The notes beneath the pieces are model-generated. The model worked only from the letters and a program-made list of their open reading frames with translations. It did no database searches and had not been told where the DNA came from. Made by a program: the position numbers and the translations under genes. Shown in pieces: positions 6,918 to 15,507 of a stretch of DNA of 64,000 bases (position 1 is its first letter; each line of letters begins with the position of its first letter). The stretch comes from JAXDTI01 sp034090045 (GTDB lineage: Bacteria > Actinomycetota > Actinomycetes > Actinomycetales > Actinomycetaceae), in the NCBI GenBank assembly GCA_034090045.1, contig JAXDTI010000004.1, positions 124,001 to 188,000 on the forward strand, in the 5' to 3' direction.

Positions 6918-9599
6918 TTAGTGAGCGGCTTCCTGCCAGGAATAGCCGACCCCTATGCTGACCGTCAACGGCACCCGCATTTGGGTGGTGTTAGTCATCT
7001 CTCTCGTGACGAGTTCCCGTAGTTGCTCCGCTTCGCCAGGCGCGATCTCAAGTATCAACTCATCGTGTATCTGCAGGAGCAGCCGGGACTTCAACTGCTG
7101 TTCATCGAGGGCTCGTGCAACCCGGATCATGGCGCTTTTCATAATGTCGGCTGCCTGTCCCTGAATGGGGGCGTTAAGAGCGGCACGTTCTGCCATCGCC
7201 CGCAGCTGCCTGTTTGAGCTGTTCAAATCGTTAAAGTAACGTCTTCGCCCCTTTTGAGTGGTGGTGTATCCGCGCTTCCTGGCCTCAGCAACGGTAGCTT
7301 CAAGGAAATCACGAATTTTTCCGAAACGTTGAAAGTACCGATCCATGAGCTGCTGGGCTTCACCCTGCGGAATTTTCAATTGTTGGCTCAGCCCATAGGC
7401 GCTCAAACCGTATGCGAGACCGTAGGATGTAGCTTTTACCCGGGAACGCAAATCTGGTGTCACCTGTTCAGCGGGCACACCAAAAACCATTGCAGCCATC
7501 GTCCGATGCAGGTCCTCTCCAGATGCGAAAGCCCTTATGAGTTCCTCATCGCCGCACAGGTCAGCCATAATCCGCATCTCAATCTGCGAATAGTCGGCAC
7601 TCATGAGGTTTTCGTAGCCCATTGAGGCAACAAACGCAGATCGGATACGGCGACCGGTTTCGGTTCGTATCGGGATATTTTGCAGGTTAGGTTCTGAGGA
7701 TGACAGCCTGCCGGTTGCCGTCACGTTCTGATGATAGCGAGTGTGTATCCGCCCGTCTGTAGCGATTGCCGAAATCAGACCTTCAACGATTTGCAGCAAC
7801 TTGATACTGTCTCGATGCTCCAAGAGATGTTCCAAAAAAGGATGATGGGAACGCTGATATAGTCCCACAAGCGCCTCAGCGTTGGTTGTGTATCCGGTTT
7901 TTGTTTTCCGTGTTTTAGGTAACCCCAGCTGATCGAAGAGTACTTCCTGGAGCTGTTTAGGGGAAGAAAGGTTGAGATCTGTTCTTCCCACATCTGCACG
8001 TGCCGCTGCCTGGGCAGATTCAACCTGATATTGCAGATCTGTGTGCAGCTGTTCCATACGTTCGGCGGATACCGCTATACCGAGCTGCTCCATTTCAAAG
8101 AGTATTCGCTCCAGCGGTAACTCTATTTCGTGGAGCAGCGGTTGGAGCGAACGACGAGATATCATCTCCCCCAGAACATTATTGAGGTCAATTAACGCTC
8201 CGGCCTCATGGGTCAGGTAACTGTAATCAGCCGTTCCGAACAGATCTGGTTCACCGGGCTCAGGTGGCTGATAATCCAGGTATTTACGTGCAAGCACCGA
8301 CACCGAATACTCACGCATATCCGAATAGAGCAGATAGGCCATTATCGAGATGTCGTTAAAACTCTTACCCATCTCCAGCCCCTCGCCCTTGAGGGAGTGC
8401 ATGGCATCTTTCGCTGAATGCACAATCAACGGAAAACTGGCCAGCACCTGTTTCAAATCGGTGAGCATCTGATCCGAGGCAGTAGTTAAATCAATCAGCT
8501 GGGTGCTGCGTTTATTCTGCTCGCTGTCTTGCGCCAATGCCACACGGTCGATACGTCGAGTTTTGTATCCGCTCTCCCCCGCAATCGCTATCGCCACGGG
8601 AGCTTGTGGCACCAGCCAGTCGAGCGGTGGTATGTCTGAAGCAATCTCGTCTATCTTTCGGTCTTGAAACCCCTCAGCGGAAGTATCGGTCTGTCCTTCA
8701 GCTTTGGTTAGCCCAAAAACCTCTTTGCGGATGCTGCCGAACTCTAATTTGTCAAAGAGCCGTTCCAGACGCGGAACATCAAAATCTAGACCTTCGATAT
8801 CGGTCACTGAAATCCCCAGGTCGAGATCGGTTACGAGGTGATTCAATCGCCGATTTCGACGTACATTGTCGAGGTTATCTCGCAGGCTTTCACCGCGTTT
8901 ACCTCCGATTTCTGCAACGTGAGCAAAAATACCCTCAAGTCCGCCGTACTGGTTTATCCACCCCGCAGCAATTTTTTCGCCTACCATTGGTACGCCCGGC
9001 AGGTTATCAGCGTGCTCACCAACGAGTGCCGCAATCTCCGGGTACTGTTGCGGAGCAACCCCGTAGCGTTCCTGGATAGCCGCCGGGGTCATCTGCCGTA
9101 AATCTGTCATAGAACGTCCAGGGTATAAGACATTTACCTGATCGGTTATGAGTTGAAAACTGTCCCGATCCCCAGACACCACCAACACTCGCATACCTGA
9201 TTTTTCGCCTTCAACAGCGAGGGTTGCGAGAATATCGTCAGCCTCATAGTTTTCTTTGGTGAGCTGTTGGATTCCCATCGCATCCAGCAGCTCCTTAATC
9301 AGTTCGACCTGTTCAATGAGTTCTTTTGGAGTTTCATCCCGTCCAGCCTTATATTCGGGATATTCCTCGGTTCGAAAGGAACGTCGCGACAGGTCGAAGG
9401 CGACCGCTATCCGTTCCGGATTCCACTCCCGCAGCAGCTTGAGCAGTATTCTCAGGAAACTGTAGACCGCCGCGGTTGCCTGCCCGCCGCTGGTGGTGAA
9501 TCCCTGTGCGTGTTGCAGCGCGAAATAGGCACGAAAAGCAATGGAATGCCCGTCAATCGCCATCAGGGTTTCACCGGCGGCTGGCTGAACGGCAGCCAT
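6918..9599 (-). CDS. polA: DNA polymerase I
   Basis: Gap-filling and Okazaki-fragment maturation polymerase, 893 residues. The 5'-3' nuclease domain is intact (residues about 12-300: IDGHSIAFRAYFAL, the EADDILATLA acidic cluster, VSGDRDSFQLI). The middle 3'-5' exonuclease-like domain has no DxE motif, so proofreading is probably absent, as in other actinobacterial Pol I. The polymerase domain has motif A (MSADYSQIEMRI), motif B (KATSYGLAYG) and motif C (QIHDELI). Motif B has Tyr where E. coli has Phe762; in mycobacterial Pol I this Tyr goes with poor dideoxynucleotide discrimination (established). The ATG of MAIDGHS, 12 codons in, is an alternative start. The pdtaR stop lies 2 nt upstream. 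Confidence 0.98.
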   Translation of the reverse strand: MAAVQPAAGETLMAIDGHSIAFRAYFALQHAQGFTTSGGQATAAVYSFLRILLKLLREWNPERIAVAFDLSRRSFRTEEYPEYKAGRDETPKELIEQVELIKELLDAMGIQQLTKENYEADDILATLAVEGEKSGMRVLVVSGDRDSFQLITDQVNVLYPGRSMTDLRQMTPAAIQERYGVAPQQYPEIAALVGEHADNLPGVPMVGEKIAAGWINQYGGLEGIFAHVAEIGGKRGESLRDNLDNVRRNRRLNHLVTDLDLGISVTDIEGLDFDVPRLERLFDKLEFGSIRKEVFGLTKAEGQTDTSAEGFQDRKIDEIASDIPPLDWLVPQAPVAIAIAGESGYKTRRIDRVALAQDSEQNKRSTQLIDLTTASDQMLTDLKQVLASFPLIVHSAKDAMHSLKGEGLEMGKSFNDISIMAYLLYSDMREYSVSVLARKYLDYQPPEPGEPDLFGTADYSYLTHEAGALIDLNNVLGEMISRRSLQPLLHEIELPLERILFEMEQLGIAVSAERMEQLHTDLQYQVESAQAAARADVGRTDLNLSSPKQLQEVLFDQLGLPKTRKTKTGYTTNAEALVGLYQRSHHPFLEHLLEHRDSIKLLQIVEGLISAIATDGRIHTRYHQNVTATGRLSSSEPNLQNIPIRTETGRRIRSAFVASMGYENLMSADYSQIEMRIMADLCGDEELIRAFASGEDLHRTMAAMVFGVPAEQVTPDLRSRVKATSYGLAYGLSAYGLSQQLKIPQGEAQQLMDRYFQRFGKIRDFLEATVAEARKRGYTTTQKGRRRYFNDLNSSNRQLRAMAERAALNAPIQGQAADIMKSAMIRVARALDEQQLKSRLLLQIHDELILEIAPGEAEQLRELVTREMTNTTQMRVPLTVSIGVGYSWQEAAH

Positions 9600-9601
9600 G
9601 A

Positions 9602-10207
9602 CTATTTACTCACAGCTAGCTGATCGATGACTGCCTCGGCGACCTCTTTCATAGAGAGCCGTTTATTCATAGAGGTTTTTTGTAACCACCGGAAAGCCTC
9701 CGGTTCACTCATTTCCATACGCTCCATCAACATGCCTTTAGCCCTGTCAACGAGCTTTCTGGTCTCCATCCGCTCGGTCAAATCCTCAATCTCGTCCTCA
9801 AGCGAGAGTATTTCTCGGTGCCGAGCGAGAGCTACCTCAAGAGCTGGCAGCAGTTCAGCTGCGGTGAAAGGCTTCACAACATATGCCATAGCTCCGATTT
9901 CTGCGGCTTGTTGCACAAGTTCTCGCTGTGAAAAGGCAGTGAGCATGACTACTGCACAAGATAATTCTTTCTGTATTTCTTGAGCAGCAGTAATACCGTC
10001 CATTTTCGGCATTTTAATGTCCATAACACACAGCTGCGGATTCAGCTCAAGAGCCTTCTCAATTCCCTCACGACCGTCACCTGCCTCGCCTACCACCTCA
10101 TAGCCCGCGTCCTGTAGCGTCTCGACAATATCCATGCGGATAAGCGGTTCATCCTCGACTACGAGCACTTTTACTGAGCTATTATCCTTCGATTTATCAG
10201 TTGCCAC
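9602..10207 (-). CDS. pdtaR: ANTAR-domain response regulator, PdtaR-like
   Basis: Cytoplasmic two-component regulator that acts on RNA. The receiver domain (residues 12-130) has the acidic pair VEDEP, phospho-acceptor Asp63 (CVMDIKMPKMDG), the Thr of MLTAFS and Lys in VVKPF. A coiled linker leads to a C-terminal ANTAR domain (residues about 145-197: LVDRAKGMLMERMEMSEPEAFRWLQ), which in characterised members binds paired hexaloop RNA hairpins and causes antitermination. The homologue Rv1626/PdtaR pairs with histidine kinase PdtaS; no kinase is in this window. Its place next to polA and rpsA is conserved in actinobacteria. Confidence 0.93.
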   Translation of the reverse strand: MATDKSKDNSSVKVLVVEDEPLIRMDIVETLQDAGYEVVGEAGDGREGIEKALELNPQLCVMDIKMPKMDGITAAQEIQKELSCAVVMLTAFSQRELVQQAAEIGAMAYVVKPFTAAELLPALEVALARHREILSLEDEIEDLTERMETRKLVDRAKGMLMERMEMSEPEAFRWLQKTSMNKRLSMKEVAEAVIDQLAVSK

Positions 10208-10263
10208 GACTTTATTTTATGATGTTCTAAGTCTGCTTCGGATGTTTTTACACTAAAAGCAGA

Positions 10264-10337
10264 GCCCCGGTGGCCCAACTGGCAGAGGCGGTCGACTCAA
10301 ACTCGGCATGTTGAGGGTTCGAATCCCTCCCGGGGTA
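10264..10337 (+). tRNA. tRNA-Leu (anticodon CAA), short variable loop
   Basis: Cloverleaf read by eye: acceptor GCCCCGG with CCGGGGT (G1-T72 wobble), 3-bp D stem with TGG in the loop, anticodon stem GTCGA/TCGGC with loop CTCAAAC (anticodon CAA), a 5-nt variable loop ATGTT, T stem GAGGG/CCCTC with loop TTCGAAT, discriminator A; CCA is not fully encoded. The D arm is of the Leu type but the long variable arm of class II tRNA-Leu is missing. It stands alone on the plus strand between minus-strand pdtaR and tatC. Confidence 0.85.
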
Positions 10338-10340
10338 CCG

Positions 10341-11090
10341 TTATTTTTTGGTTTTACGAAAATGCCACCAATCGTGGAAAGCCGATATTCCGACAGCCCC
10401 AAAATACAGGGCAAGCAGCACTAACGCCTGGGCAATTACCGGCCACGGAGTGGGCAACGGGTTAGCTATAGCCGCGAATATAAAAGACACAACGGTTGCC
10501 CAGCGCCAGGCTCGCAGCATTCTTCGCGCGTTCAGCACTCCCCCGAAATTCAGCATAACCAGCACTTCGGGAACCAGGAACGACAAGCCGAAAGCCATAA
10601 CGAGCCTGGTATAGAAACGCACATATGCATCAGCCTGAAGCAGCATAACCGACTCTGTTGGGGTGAATGAGGACAAGATTTCGACCGCCCGGGGAGCCAA
10701 CCACGCTCCAAAAACAACACCAGCTATGAACAACACGACCCCGGCGAAACCGAAACCCAGCAGATAGAGGCGTTCTCGACGTCGAAGCGCCGGCCAAATA
10801 AAGGCAGTGAGCTGCGATATCCACCAGGGGGAAGAGATGAGCAGCCCAATCCATAGTGATACTTTCATACGCATATCGAATGCTGCGCCGACGGTTTGAA
10901 AATTGAGTTGGACGTCACCGAGCTCAGATAGCGGAGAGGTGATCTGAGCCAACACCAAATCGCAGAGGAACCATCCTGCAATCGCACCTATACCGATACC
11001 GAGAAAGGATAGCAACAGGCGCTTACGCAGTTCCCTCAGGTGCTGTGCAAGGGGCATGAAACCGGCATCACCGGAAGTTTTGTCGGACAC
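10341..11090 (-). CDS. tatC: Twin-arginine translocase subunit TatC
   Basis: Polytopic membrane receptor for twin-arginine signal peptides. 249 residues with six transmembrane segments; the N-terminal motif MPLAQHLRELRKRLL is the conserved cytoplasmic signal-peptide binding region, and FYTRLVMAFGLSFLVPEVL with the following loop is typical. The short residues before MPLAQH are a variable leader. It follows tatA by 9 nt and forms the Tat set with tatA and tatB. Its stop codon lies only 3 nt past the discriminator base of the opposing tRNA-Leu. Confidence 0.97.
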   Translation of the reverse strand: MSDKTSGDAGFMPLAQHLRELRKRLLLSFLGIGIGAIAGWFLCDLVLAQITSPLSELGDVQLNFQTVGAAFDMRMKVSLWIGLLISSPWWISQLTAFIWPALRRRERLYLLGFGFAGVVLFIAGVVFGAWLAPRAVEILSSFTPTESVMLLQADAYVRFYTRLVMAFGLSFLVPEVLVMLNFGGVLNARRMLRAWRWATVVSFIFAAIANPLPTPWPVIAQALVLLALYFGAVGISAFHDWWHFRKTKK

Positions 11091-11099
11091 CGCCTTATA

Positions 11100-11336
11100 T
11101 TACTTGGCAGACTCGGGAGCGTCTGTGTCGTGCTGGGTGTCGTTTGCGGGAGGCTGAACCTGTTTCGGCCCCTCACCAAGATCGTTAAGTTCTTCCTTCA
11201 GAACCTTCGCGGATTTTCCGAGGTTGCGGGCAATATCTGGCAGCTTCGATGCCCCGAAAATCAGAATCAAAACAACAATAACTACTATCCAAACCGTGGG
11301 GCTCACGGACATCGGGATAAAAAGTGCAGGTGTCAT
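11100..11336 (-). CDS. tatA: Twin-arginine translocase subunit TatA
   Basis: Pore-forming Tat component. 78 residues: a single N-terminal transmembrane helix (SPTVWIVVIVVLILIFGASKLP) with the conserved FG before the amphipathic helix (DIARNLGKSAKVLKEELND) and a charged cytoplasmic tail. The hydrophobic helix is preceded by about 10 extra residues; ATG codons at residues 1 and 9 are both possible starts. Between tatB and tatC, same strand. Confidence 0.93.
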   Translation of the reverse strand: MTPALFIPMSVSPTVWIVVIVVLILIFGASKLPDIARNLGKSAKVLKEELNDLGEGPKQVQPPANDTQHDTDAPESAK

Positions 11337-11363
11337 TTCCGCTCCTTAAGGTTACCTTTGCAG

Positions 11364-11693
11364 CTATTCTATTGGACTATTATCTCCACCAGGTGTTTTC
11401 GAGCCGGCATCCGGGCGGGTCTGTTCCACCCACAGTTGTATTTCTTCGGCGACGGCTTCTTTTATGATTCTGCGCGGATCATACTGCCTTGGATCGAGTT
11501 TTGACAGGTCAACTTGCAGCCCATCTTCTGTTTCGGCGGTTTGTTGTCGCAAATGGGCTGACCATTTGCGCAACGAGGCGACACTATCGCGTAACCATCC
11601 CAGCGCTTGTGCTGCCCGAACAGGACCGACAACTATGACCGCAACAACGAGTATCAGCAGCATCTCAGAGCCGTCGATACCAAAAAAGTTCAT
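11364..11693 (-). CDS. tatB: TatB-like twin-arginine translocase component
   Basis: 109 residues with a TatB-type N-terminus (FFGIDGSEMLLILVVAVIVVGP) forming one transmembrane helix, then an amphipathic helix and a long acidic tail. TatB normally bridges TatC and TatA. The residue after the helix is Val where most TatB proteins have the conserved Glu of the GPERLP motif (here GPVRAAQ), so its function may be modified. The start overlaps the lgt stop by 4 bases (ATGA), giving the order lgt-tatB-tatA-tatC. Confidence 0.8.
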   Translation of the reverse strand: MNFFGIDGSEMLLILVVAVIVVGPVRAAQALGWLRDSVASLRKWSAHLRQQTAETEDGLQVDLSKLDPRQYDPRRIIKEAVAEEIQLWVEQTRPDAGSKTPGGDNSPIE

Positions 11694-12532
11694 TTCTGGC
11701 TCGCCTCAGTCTCATCTGCTGCGACACTATCTAAAACAGCCGGAGCAACCCGGCGTTTCGAGATCCTGAAACACAGAAAGGCCAGCGCAAATATCAGAAT
11801 TGATGTCCAAACGTTGAGGCGCAGACCAAAAATATGGTTTGCGGGATCTATTCGTAACATTTCAATCCAGACCCGTCCGGAGGTGTATGCCATCACATAG
11901 AACCAAAACGACATTCCGCCTTTGAAATCGAAGCGTTTCTCGGCAACCATCAGGAGGACCGCCGCCAACAGGCACCATATCAGTTCATAGAGGAAAGTCG
12001 GGTGAAAGGTGGTGCCGGGAGGATAACCAGCAGGATTATCGATCTGTAACCCCCACGGCAGCGTAGTCGGTGCACCGTACAGTTCCTGATTGAACCAGTT
12101 GCCGAGCCTTCCGACAGCCTGGGCAACCAACAAACCAGGGGCAGCCGCATCCGCAAAAGGAGCCATAGGCTGCCCCTTTTTACGAAGCACCAGGTATACA
12201 GCCACCGCCCCGAGAGCTATCGCACCCCAGATTCCCAAACCACCATTCCAGATTTTTAAGGCATCCCACGGGTTCCGATCGGGACGGAAATAAAGTTCAT
12301 TATCGCTGATTACATGATAGAGACGTCCTCCGATAATCCCGGCAGGAACCGCCCAAAGAACAACGTCGTACAGGTCATCGAGCCTCCCACCCCTGGCGAT
12401 ATACCGTTTCCGAGTGATAAGAACGGCGAGCACGATACCGCATATTATCGCCAGCGCATAGGCTCGGATTGGTATGGATATATACCAAACTCCCTGTGAC
12501 GGAGAAGGAATGGCCGATAGGATTATATTCAT
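11690..12532 (-). CDS. lgt: Phosphatidylglycerol:prolipoprotein diacylglyceryl transferase Lgt
   Basis: First enzyme of lipoprotein maturation: transfers diacylglyceryl to the lipobox cysteine of prolipoproteins in the cytoplasmic membrane. 280 residues, about seven transmembrane segments. Seen: the Lgt signature GRLGNWFNQELYG around residue 140, IPIRAYALAIICGI near the N-terminus, and IWNGGLGIWGA. It overlaps the trpC-like gene upstream by 4 bases; in actinobacteria lgt commonly follows trp genes. One likely client in this window is the lipoprotein substrate-binding protein at 31.0-31.9 kb. Confidence 0.96.
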   Translation of the reverse strand: MNIILSAIPSPSQGVWYISIPIRAYALAIICGIVLAVLITRKRYIARGGRLDDLYDVVLWAVPAGIIGGRLYHVISDNELYFRPDRNPWDALKIWNGGLGIWGAIALGAVAVYLVLRKKGQPMAPFADAAAPGLLVAQAVGRLGNWFNQELYGAPTTLPWGLQIDNPAGYPPGTTFHPTFLYELIWCLLAAVLLMVAEKRFDFKGGMSFWFYVMAYTSGRVWIEMLRIDPANHIFGLRLNVWTSILIFALAFLCFRISKRRVAPAVLDSVAADETEASQK

Positions 12533-13392
12533 CTTTCGGAACGCTTTCTGTTAGCCCTGTCGATCCGTTCGGTTCGAGAACCGGAAACCGCCGGGTGGGA
12601 ACCAGCAGCAACCATTTCAGATACCGTCGCCTGTGGATTATCGGAACGCACCAGAGCCTCGCCTATCAACACGCAATCGGCACCCTGCTCAGCGTAGCGG
12701 AAGACATCCTGTGGGGTGCGAACACCGGATTCCGCCACCGCAATAACCGTCTGCGGCAGAACGTCCACAATTTGAGCAAAGTTTTCCATGTTTACCTCGC
12801 CGGTAAACAAATCACGCGCATTAATTCCGACAACCTCAGCTCCGGCATCGAGAGCCTGCAGCGCTTGCAATCGCGAATAAACATCCACCAGCGCAACCAT
12901 ACCTAAAGAATGGATGCGTTCGATGAAGCCCAAGAGCACATCCGGTGCCAATAGCGGTGCGCTCACCAGTATCATGTCTGCGCCAGCTGCACGAGCCTCA
13001 TGTATCTGATAGGGCGAAACAAGCAGGTCTTTGACCAGTATGGGTGCCTGGATATGCGGACGAATACGAACCAAATCGGCAAGCGAACCGCCATACAATC
13101 GCCGGTTGGTAGTAACCGAAATCATGGCTGCCCCACCGGCAATATATTCGTTTGCCAACCATTCTGGATTGTTGATTTGGGCGATGGTACCGGTGGATGG
13201 CGAAATTCGCTTTAGCTCAGCTATCACCGTCACAGATCCTTCGGAGCCCAGCGCATCTAGCACCGGTAGTGGTTTCTGAGTCTCTAGTGCCAGTTCTTTA
13301 ACCGTTTCGAGGGGCACTTGCCTTTGACGAATCTCGACATCATGACGCGCAGCCGCAACTATTTGAGCGGCACGCATATCAATGTCGGACAT
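12529..13392 (-). CDS. trpC: TrpC-like protein (indole-3-glycerol phosphate synthase), diverged copy in the his-lgt cluster
   Basis: 287-residue TIM-barrel of the TrpC family, which converts CdRP to indole-3-glycerol phosphate. Seen: IAELKRISPSTG, LVKDLLVSPYQIHEARAAGAD, VGINARDL and VAESGV. Two usual positions differ: the catalytic Glu of the ALVEVH motif is Asp (ALVDVY), and the ISVLTE substrate motif reads ISVTTN. The copy at 63.1-63.9 kb keeps all of these, so this one may be weak, altered or on its way to loss (inference). Position between hisI and lgt is the ancestral actinobacterial one. SD GGGAGGAG precedes the ATG. A 40-residue Arg/Ser-rich C-terminal tail is extra. Confidence 0.85.
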   Translation of the reverse strand: MSDIDMRAAQIVAAARHDVEIRQRQVPLETVKELALETQKPLPVLDALGSEGSVTVIAELKRISPSTGTIAQINNPEWLANEYIAGGAAMISVTTNRRLYGGSLADLVRIRPHIQAPILVKDLLVSPYQIHEARAAGADMILVSAPLLAPDVLLGFIERIHSLGMVALVDVYSRLQALQALDAGAEVVGINARDLFTGEVNMENFAQIVDVLPQTVIAVAESGVRTPQDVFRYAEQGADCVLIGEALVRSDNPQATVSEMVAAGSHPAVSGSRTERIDRANRKRSER

Positions 13393-13455
13393 TTCGCTCC
13401 TCCCTGCGCTGGTATGTTCAGTAAATCGAAAAAACCAGGGATAACCAAATCGTGA

Positions 13456-13794
13456 CTACACACCGATTGGACCGCCGGCATCAAAACAGCTGAAAGTCCC
13501 GGTATGGCAGGCAGCGCCAACCTGATCTACCTGGATTAGAAGTGCATCCCCGTCACAGTCGATTTTCACTGATTTCACATGCTGGAAATGCCCCGAGGTG
13601 TCGCCTTTATGCCAGTACTCTTTTCGGGAACGTGACCAGAAAGTGACTGTTCCATCCCGTAATGTACGGTCCAGAGCCTCATCATTCATCCAACCGACCA
13701 TCAAAACCTGACCGGTATCGTACTGTTGGATGACTGCACAGACCAAACCGGCTTCGTTTCGTTTCAGTAGCTGGGCTATTTCGGGTTGCAGCAT
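13456..13794 (-). CDS. hisI: Phosphoribosyl-AMP cyclohydrolase HisI
   Basis: Third step of histidine synthesis, opening the adenine ring of PR-AMP. 112 residues, a single-function HisI without a fused HisE domain. Seen: VLMVGWMNDEAL, the TFWSRSRKEYWHKG motif, and the metal-binding DCDGDALLIQVDQ and ACHTGTFSCF cysteines. Its start codon shares one base with the hisF stop (TGATG), pointing to translational coupling. Confidence 0.97.
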   Translation of the reverse strand: MLQPEIAQLLKRNEAGLVCAVIQQYDTGQVLMVGWMNDEALDRTLRDGTVTFWSRSRKEYWHKGDTSGHFQHVKSVKIDCDGDALLIQVDQVGAACHTGTFSCFDAGGPIGV

Positions 13795-14564
13795 CAGCGC
13801 ACCGCTATTCCGGCATCCCGCATTGCGGACTTTACCTGTGCTATCGTCAACGTGCCAAAGTGGAAGACCGATGCGGCAAGTACCGCATCCGCTCCGGCTT
13901 GAGCTGCTGCAACAAAATCTGCTGGTTTGCCGGCACCGCCGCTGGCGATGATCGGCACGCTGAGGAATTCACGTACCCGTTTAATCAATTCGATATCGAA
14001 ACCGTTCTCGGTGCCGTCAGCATCCATGGAGTTAAGCAGAATCTCGCCTACTCCGCGCTGCTCGGCTTCGCGAACCCACTCAAAAGCGTCAATTTTGGCA
14101 GAAATTGTTCCCCCGTGCGTTGTTACTTCGAAACCGGAAGCACAGCTATAGGCTCCCTGGCAGCGTCGCACATCGGCGGAAAGCACTATCACCTGGCTTC
14201 CGAAAGCTGCCGCCACCTCATCGAGCAGTTCTGGACGAGCAATGGCGGCAGTGTTGATACCGACCTTGTCCGCTCCCGCACGTAGCATAGTTTCCACATC
14301 TGCTACGCTGCGGATACCGCCCCCGACAGTCAGGGGCACGAAAATCTGGTCAGCGGCTCGATTTGCCAGTTCAACCATGGTGGCACGCCCCTCACGAGAA
14401 GCCGAAACGTCGAGAAATGTGATCTCGTCGGCACCTTCAAGGTCATAGCGAGCAGCAAGTTCGACAGGATCTCCAGCATCACGTAAGTTACGAAAATTTA
14501 CTCCCTTTACCACCCGACCATCGCGAACATCCAGGCATGGTATGACTCGAATAGCAACTCCCAT
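13794..14564 (-). CDS. hisF: Imidazole glycerol phosphate synthase cyclase subunit HisF
   Basis: Synthase subunit that uses ammonia from HisH to form imidazole glycerol phosphate and AICAR. 256-residue TIM barrel. Catalytic Asp residues are present in PCLDVRDGRVVKG (near residue 11) and in LSADVRR (near residue 130); phosphate loops GGGIRS and SGGAGK are intact. hisA, hisH, hisB and hisG are not in the window. Upstream neighbour is the FKBP-like gene, downstream hisI. Confidence 0.97.
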   Translation of the reverse strand: MGVAIRVIPCLDVRDGRVVKGVNFRNLRDAGDPVELAARYDLEGADEITFLDVSASREGRATMVELANRAADQIFVPLTVGGGIRSVADVETMLRAGADKVGINTAAIARPELLDEVAAAFGSQVIVLSADVRRCQGAYSCASGFEVTTHGGTISAKIDAFEWVREAEQRGVGEILLNSMDADGTENGFDIELIKRVREFLSVPIIASGGAGKPADFVAAAQAGADAVLAASVFHFGTLTIAQVKSAMRDAGIAVR

Positions 14565-14568
14565 AGCA

Positions 14569-15507
14569 CTATTCCTCCGTGTCAGCTGTAGCGGTGGCTA
14601 AAATGTCGACTATCACAACAGTGATTCCCTCACCGCTGGCCTGCTCGGGGGGCAACACCATGAGTATTCGGGAACCGACACGTTGCCCGGAAAGCGAATC
14701 ACTCACCCCGGTGAAGCTGGAAGACAAATCGAGAAGCTGAACCCCTCCCCCATTCCAGGTGAAAGTCTTCGGAGTTTTATCCCCCCATTCCCAACGCCCG
14801 TACTGGGCTATCAAGGAACTTTTAGAACCGACCTGCCTGCCGCTGCCACTTCGCAGCACCCTTATATAGGGTTCTTTCGGTTCGGTAGCGGAATATGAGG
14901 CTATCTGTGGCAGGTTGTTTTCGGTTTTGACCTGCACCGGGAAGTCCAAGGGGAGCTGGATATCTCTACCTTGAACAACTGTCGAGAGCACATCCAAAAC
15001 CGCTATTTCCATAGTTGTTGAGCCGGAAGCAGCGATAGGTCTGGTTACAACAATACGGCTGCCTTCGCGCTTGCCGGTAAGAATCTCAGCGAAATCACCA
15101 AAAGTGGCGTTGTCCAGCTGACCAAAAACCGGTTTAGCACCAGTCTTATCACCGATAGGCTGCCCGGTGCGACCATCAAAAGAGGTTACGGTCACCAGTG
15201 CTGGCTGCCCGGCGACCAGTTGTCGACCGTCACCGGTTATCTCCAGCCGGGTCTTTTGCAACATGATCGGCAGCGAACCTTCCATGTCAAGCACCGGTAT
15301 GGCTCCGAGATCACCGTCCACTTCAAAGCTCATCGAAACTCCAGTGAGATGGCGAGCTTCCCAGTAACGGTAGCCTGTATATCCGGCAGAAATTATCGTG
15401 ACGATCAGCAGAATCGCCAGGTAAGCCGGCCATAACCGCAGGGCTTTTCTCACTGGCGATACTTTTCGCACCATTGTTGAGCGGCTTGGGAAACTCGTTT
15501 TATCCAT
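14569..15507 (-). CDS. Membrane-anchored FKBP-like peptidyl-prolyl isomerase
   Basis: 312 residues: a basic N-terminus, one transmembrane anchor (about residues 22-44) without a lipobox cysteine, and an extracytoplasmic part made of two FKBP-like domains; the repeated end motifs are GSRIVVTRPIAASG...MEIAVLDVL and GSRILMVLPPEQASG...VVIVDIL. Such proteins follow pafA in many actinobacteria; a link to pupylation is not established. The ATG at 15507 (MDKTSF) was chosen: it overlaps the pafA stop by 8 bases, whereas the longer frame would run about 280 bases into pafA. Isomerase activity is predicted by fold only. Confidence 0.8.
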   Translation of the reverse strand: MDKTSFPSRSTMVRKVSPVRKALRLWPAYLAILLIVTIISAGYTGYRYWEARHLTGVSMSFEVDGDLGAIPVLDMEGSLPIMLQKTRLEITGDGRQLVAGQPALVTVTSFDGRTGQPIGDKTGAKPVFGQLDNATFGDFAEILTGKREGSRIVVTRPIAASGSTTMEIAVLDVLSTVVQGRDIQLPLDFPVQVKTENNLPQIASYSATEPKEPYIRVLRSGSGRQVGSKSSLIAQYGRWEWGDKTPKTFTWNGGGVQLLDLSSSFTGVSDSLSGQRVGSRILMVLPPEQASGEGITVVIVDILATATADTEE

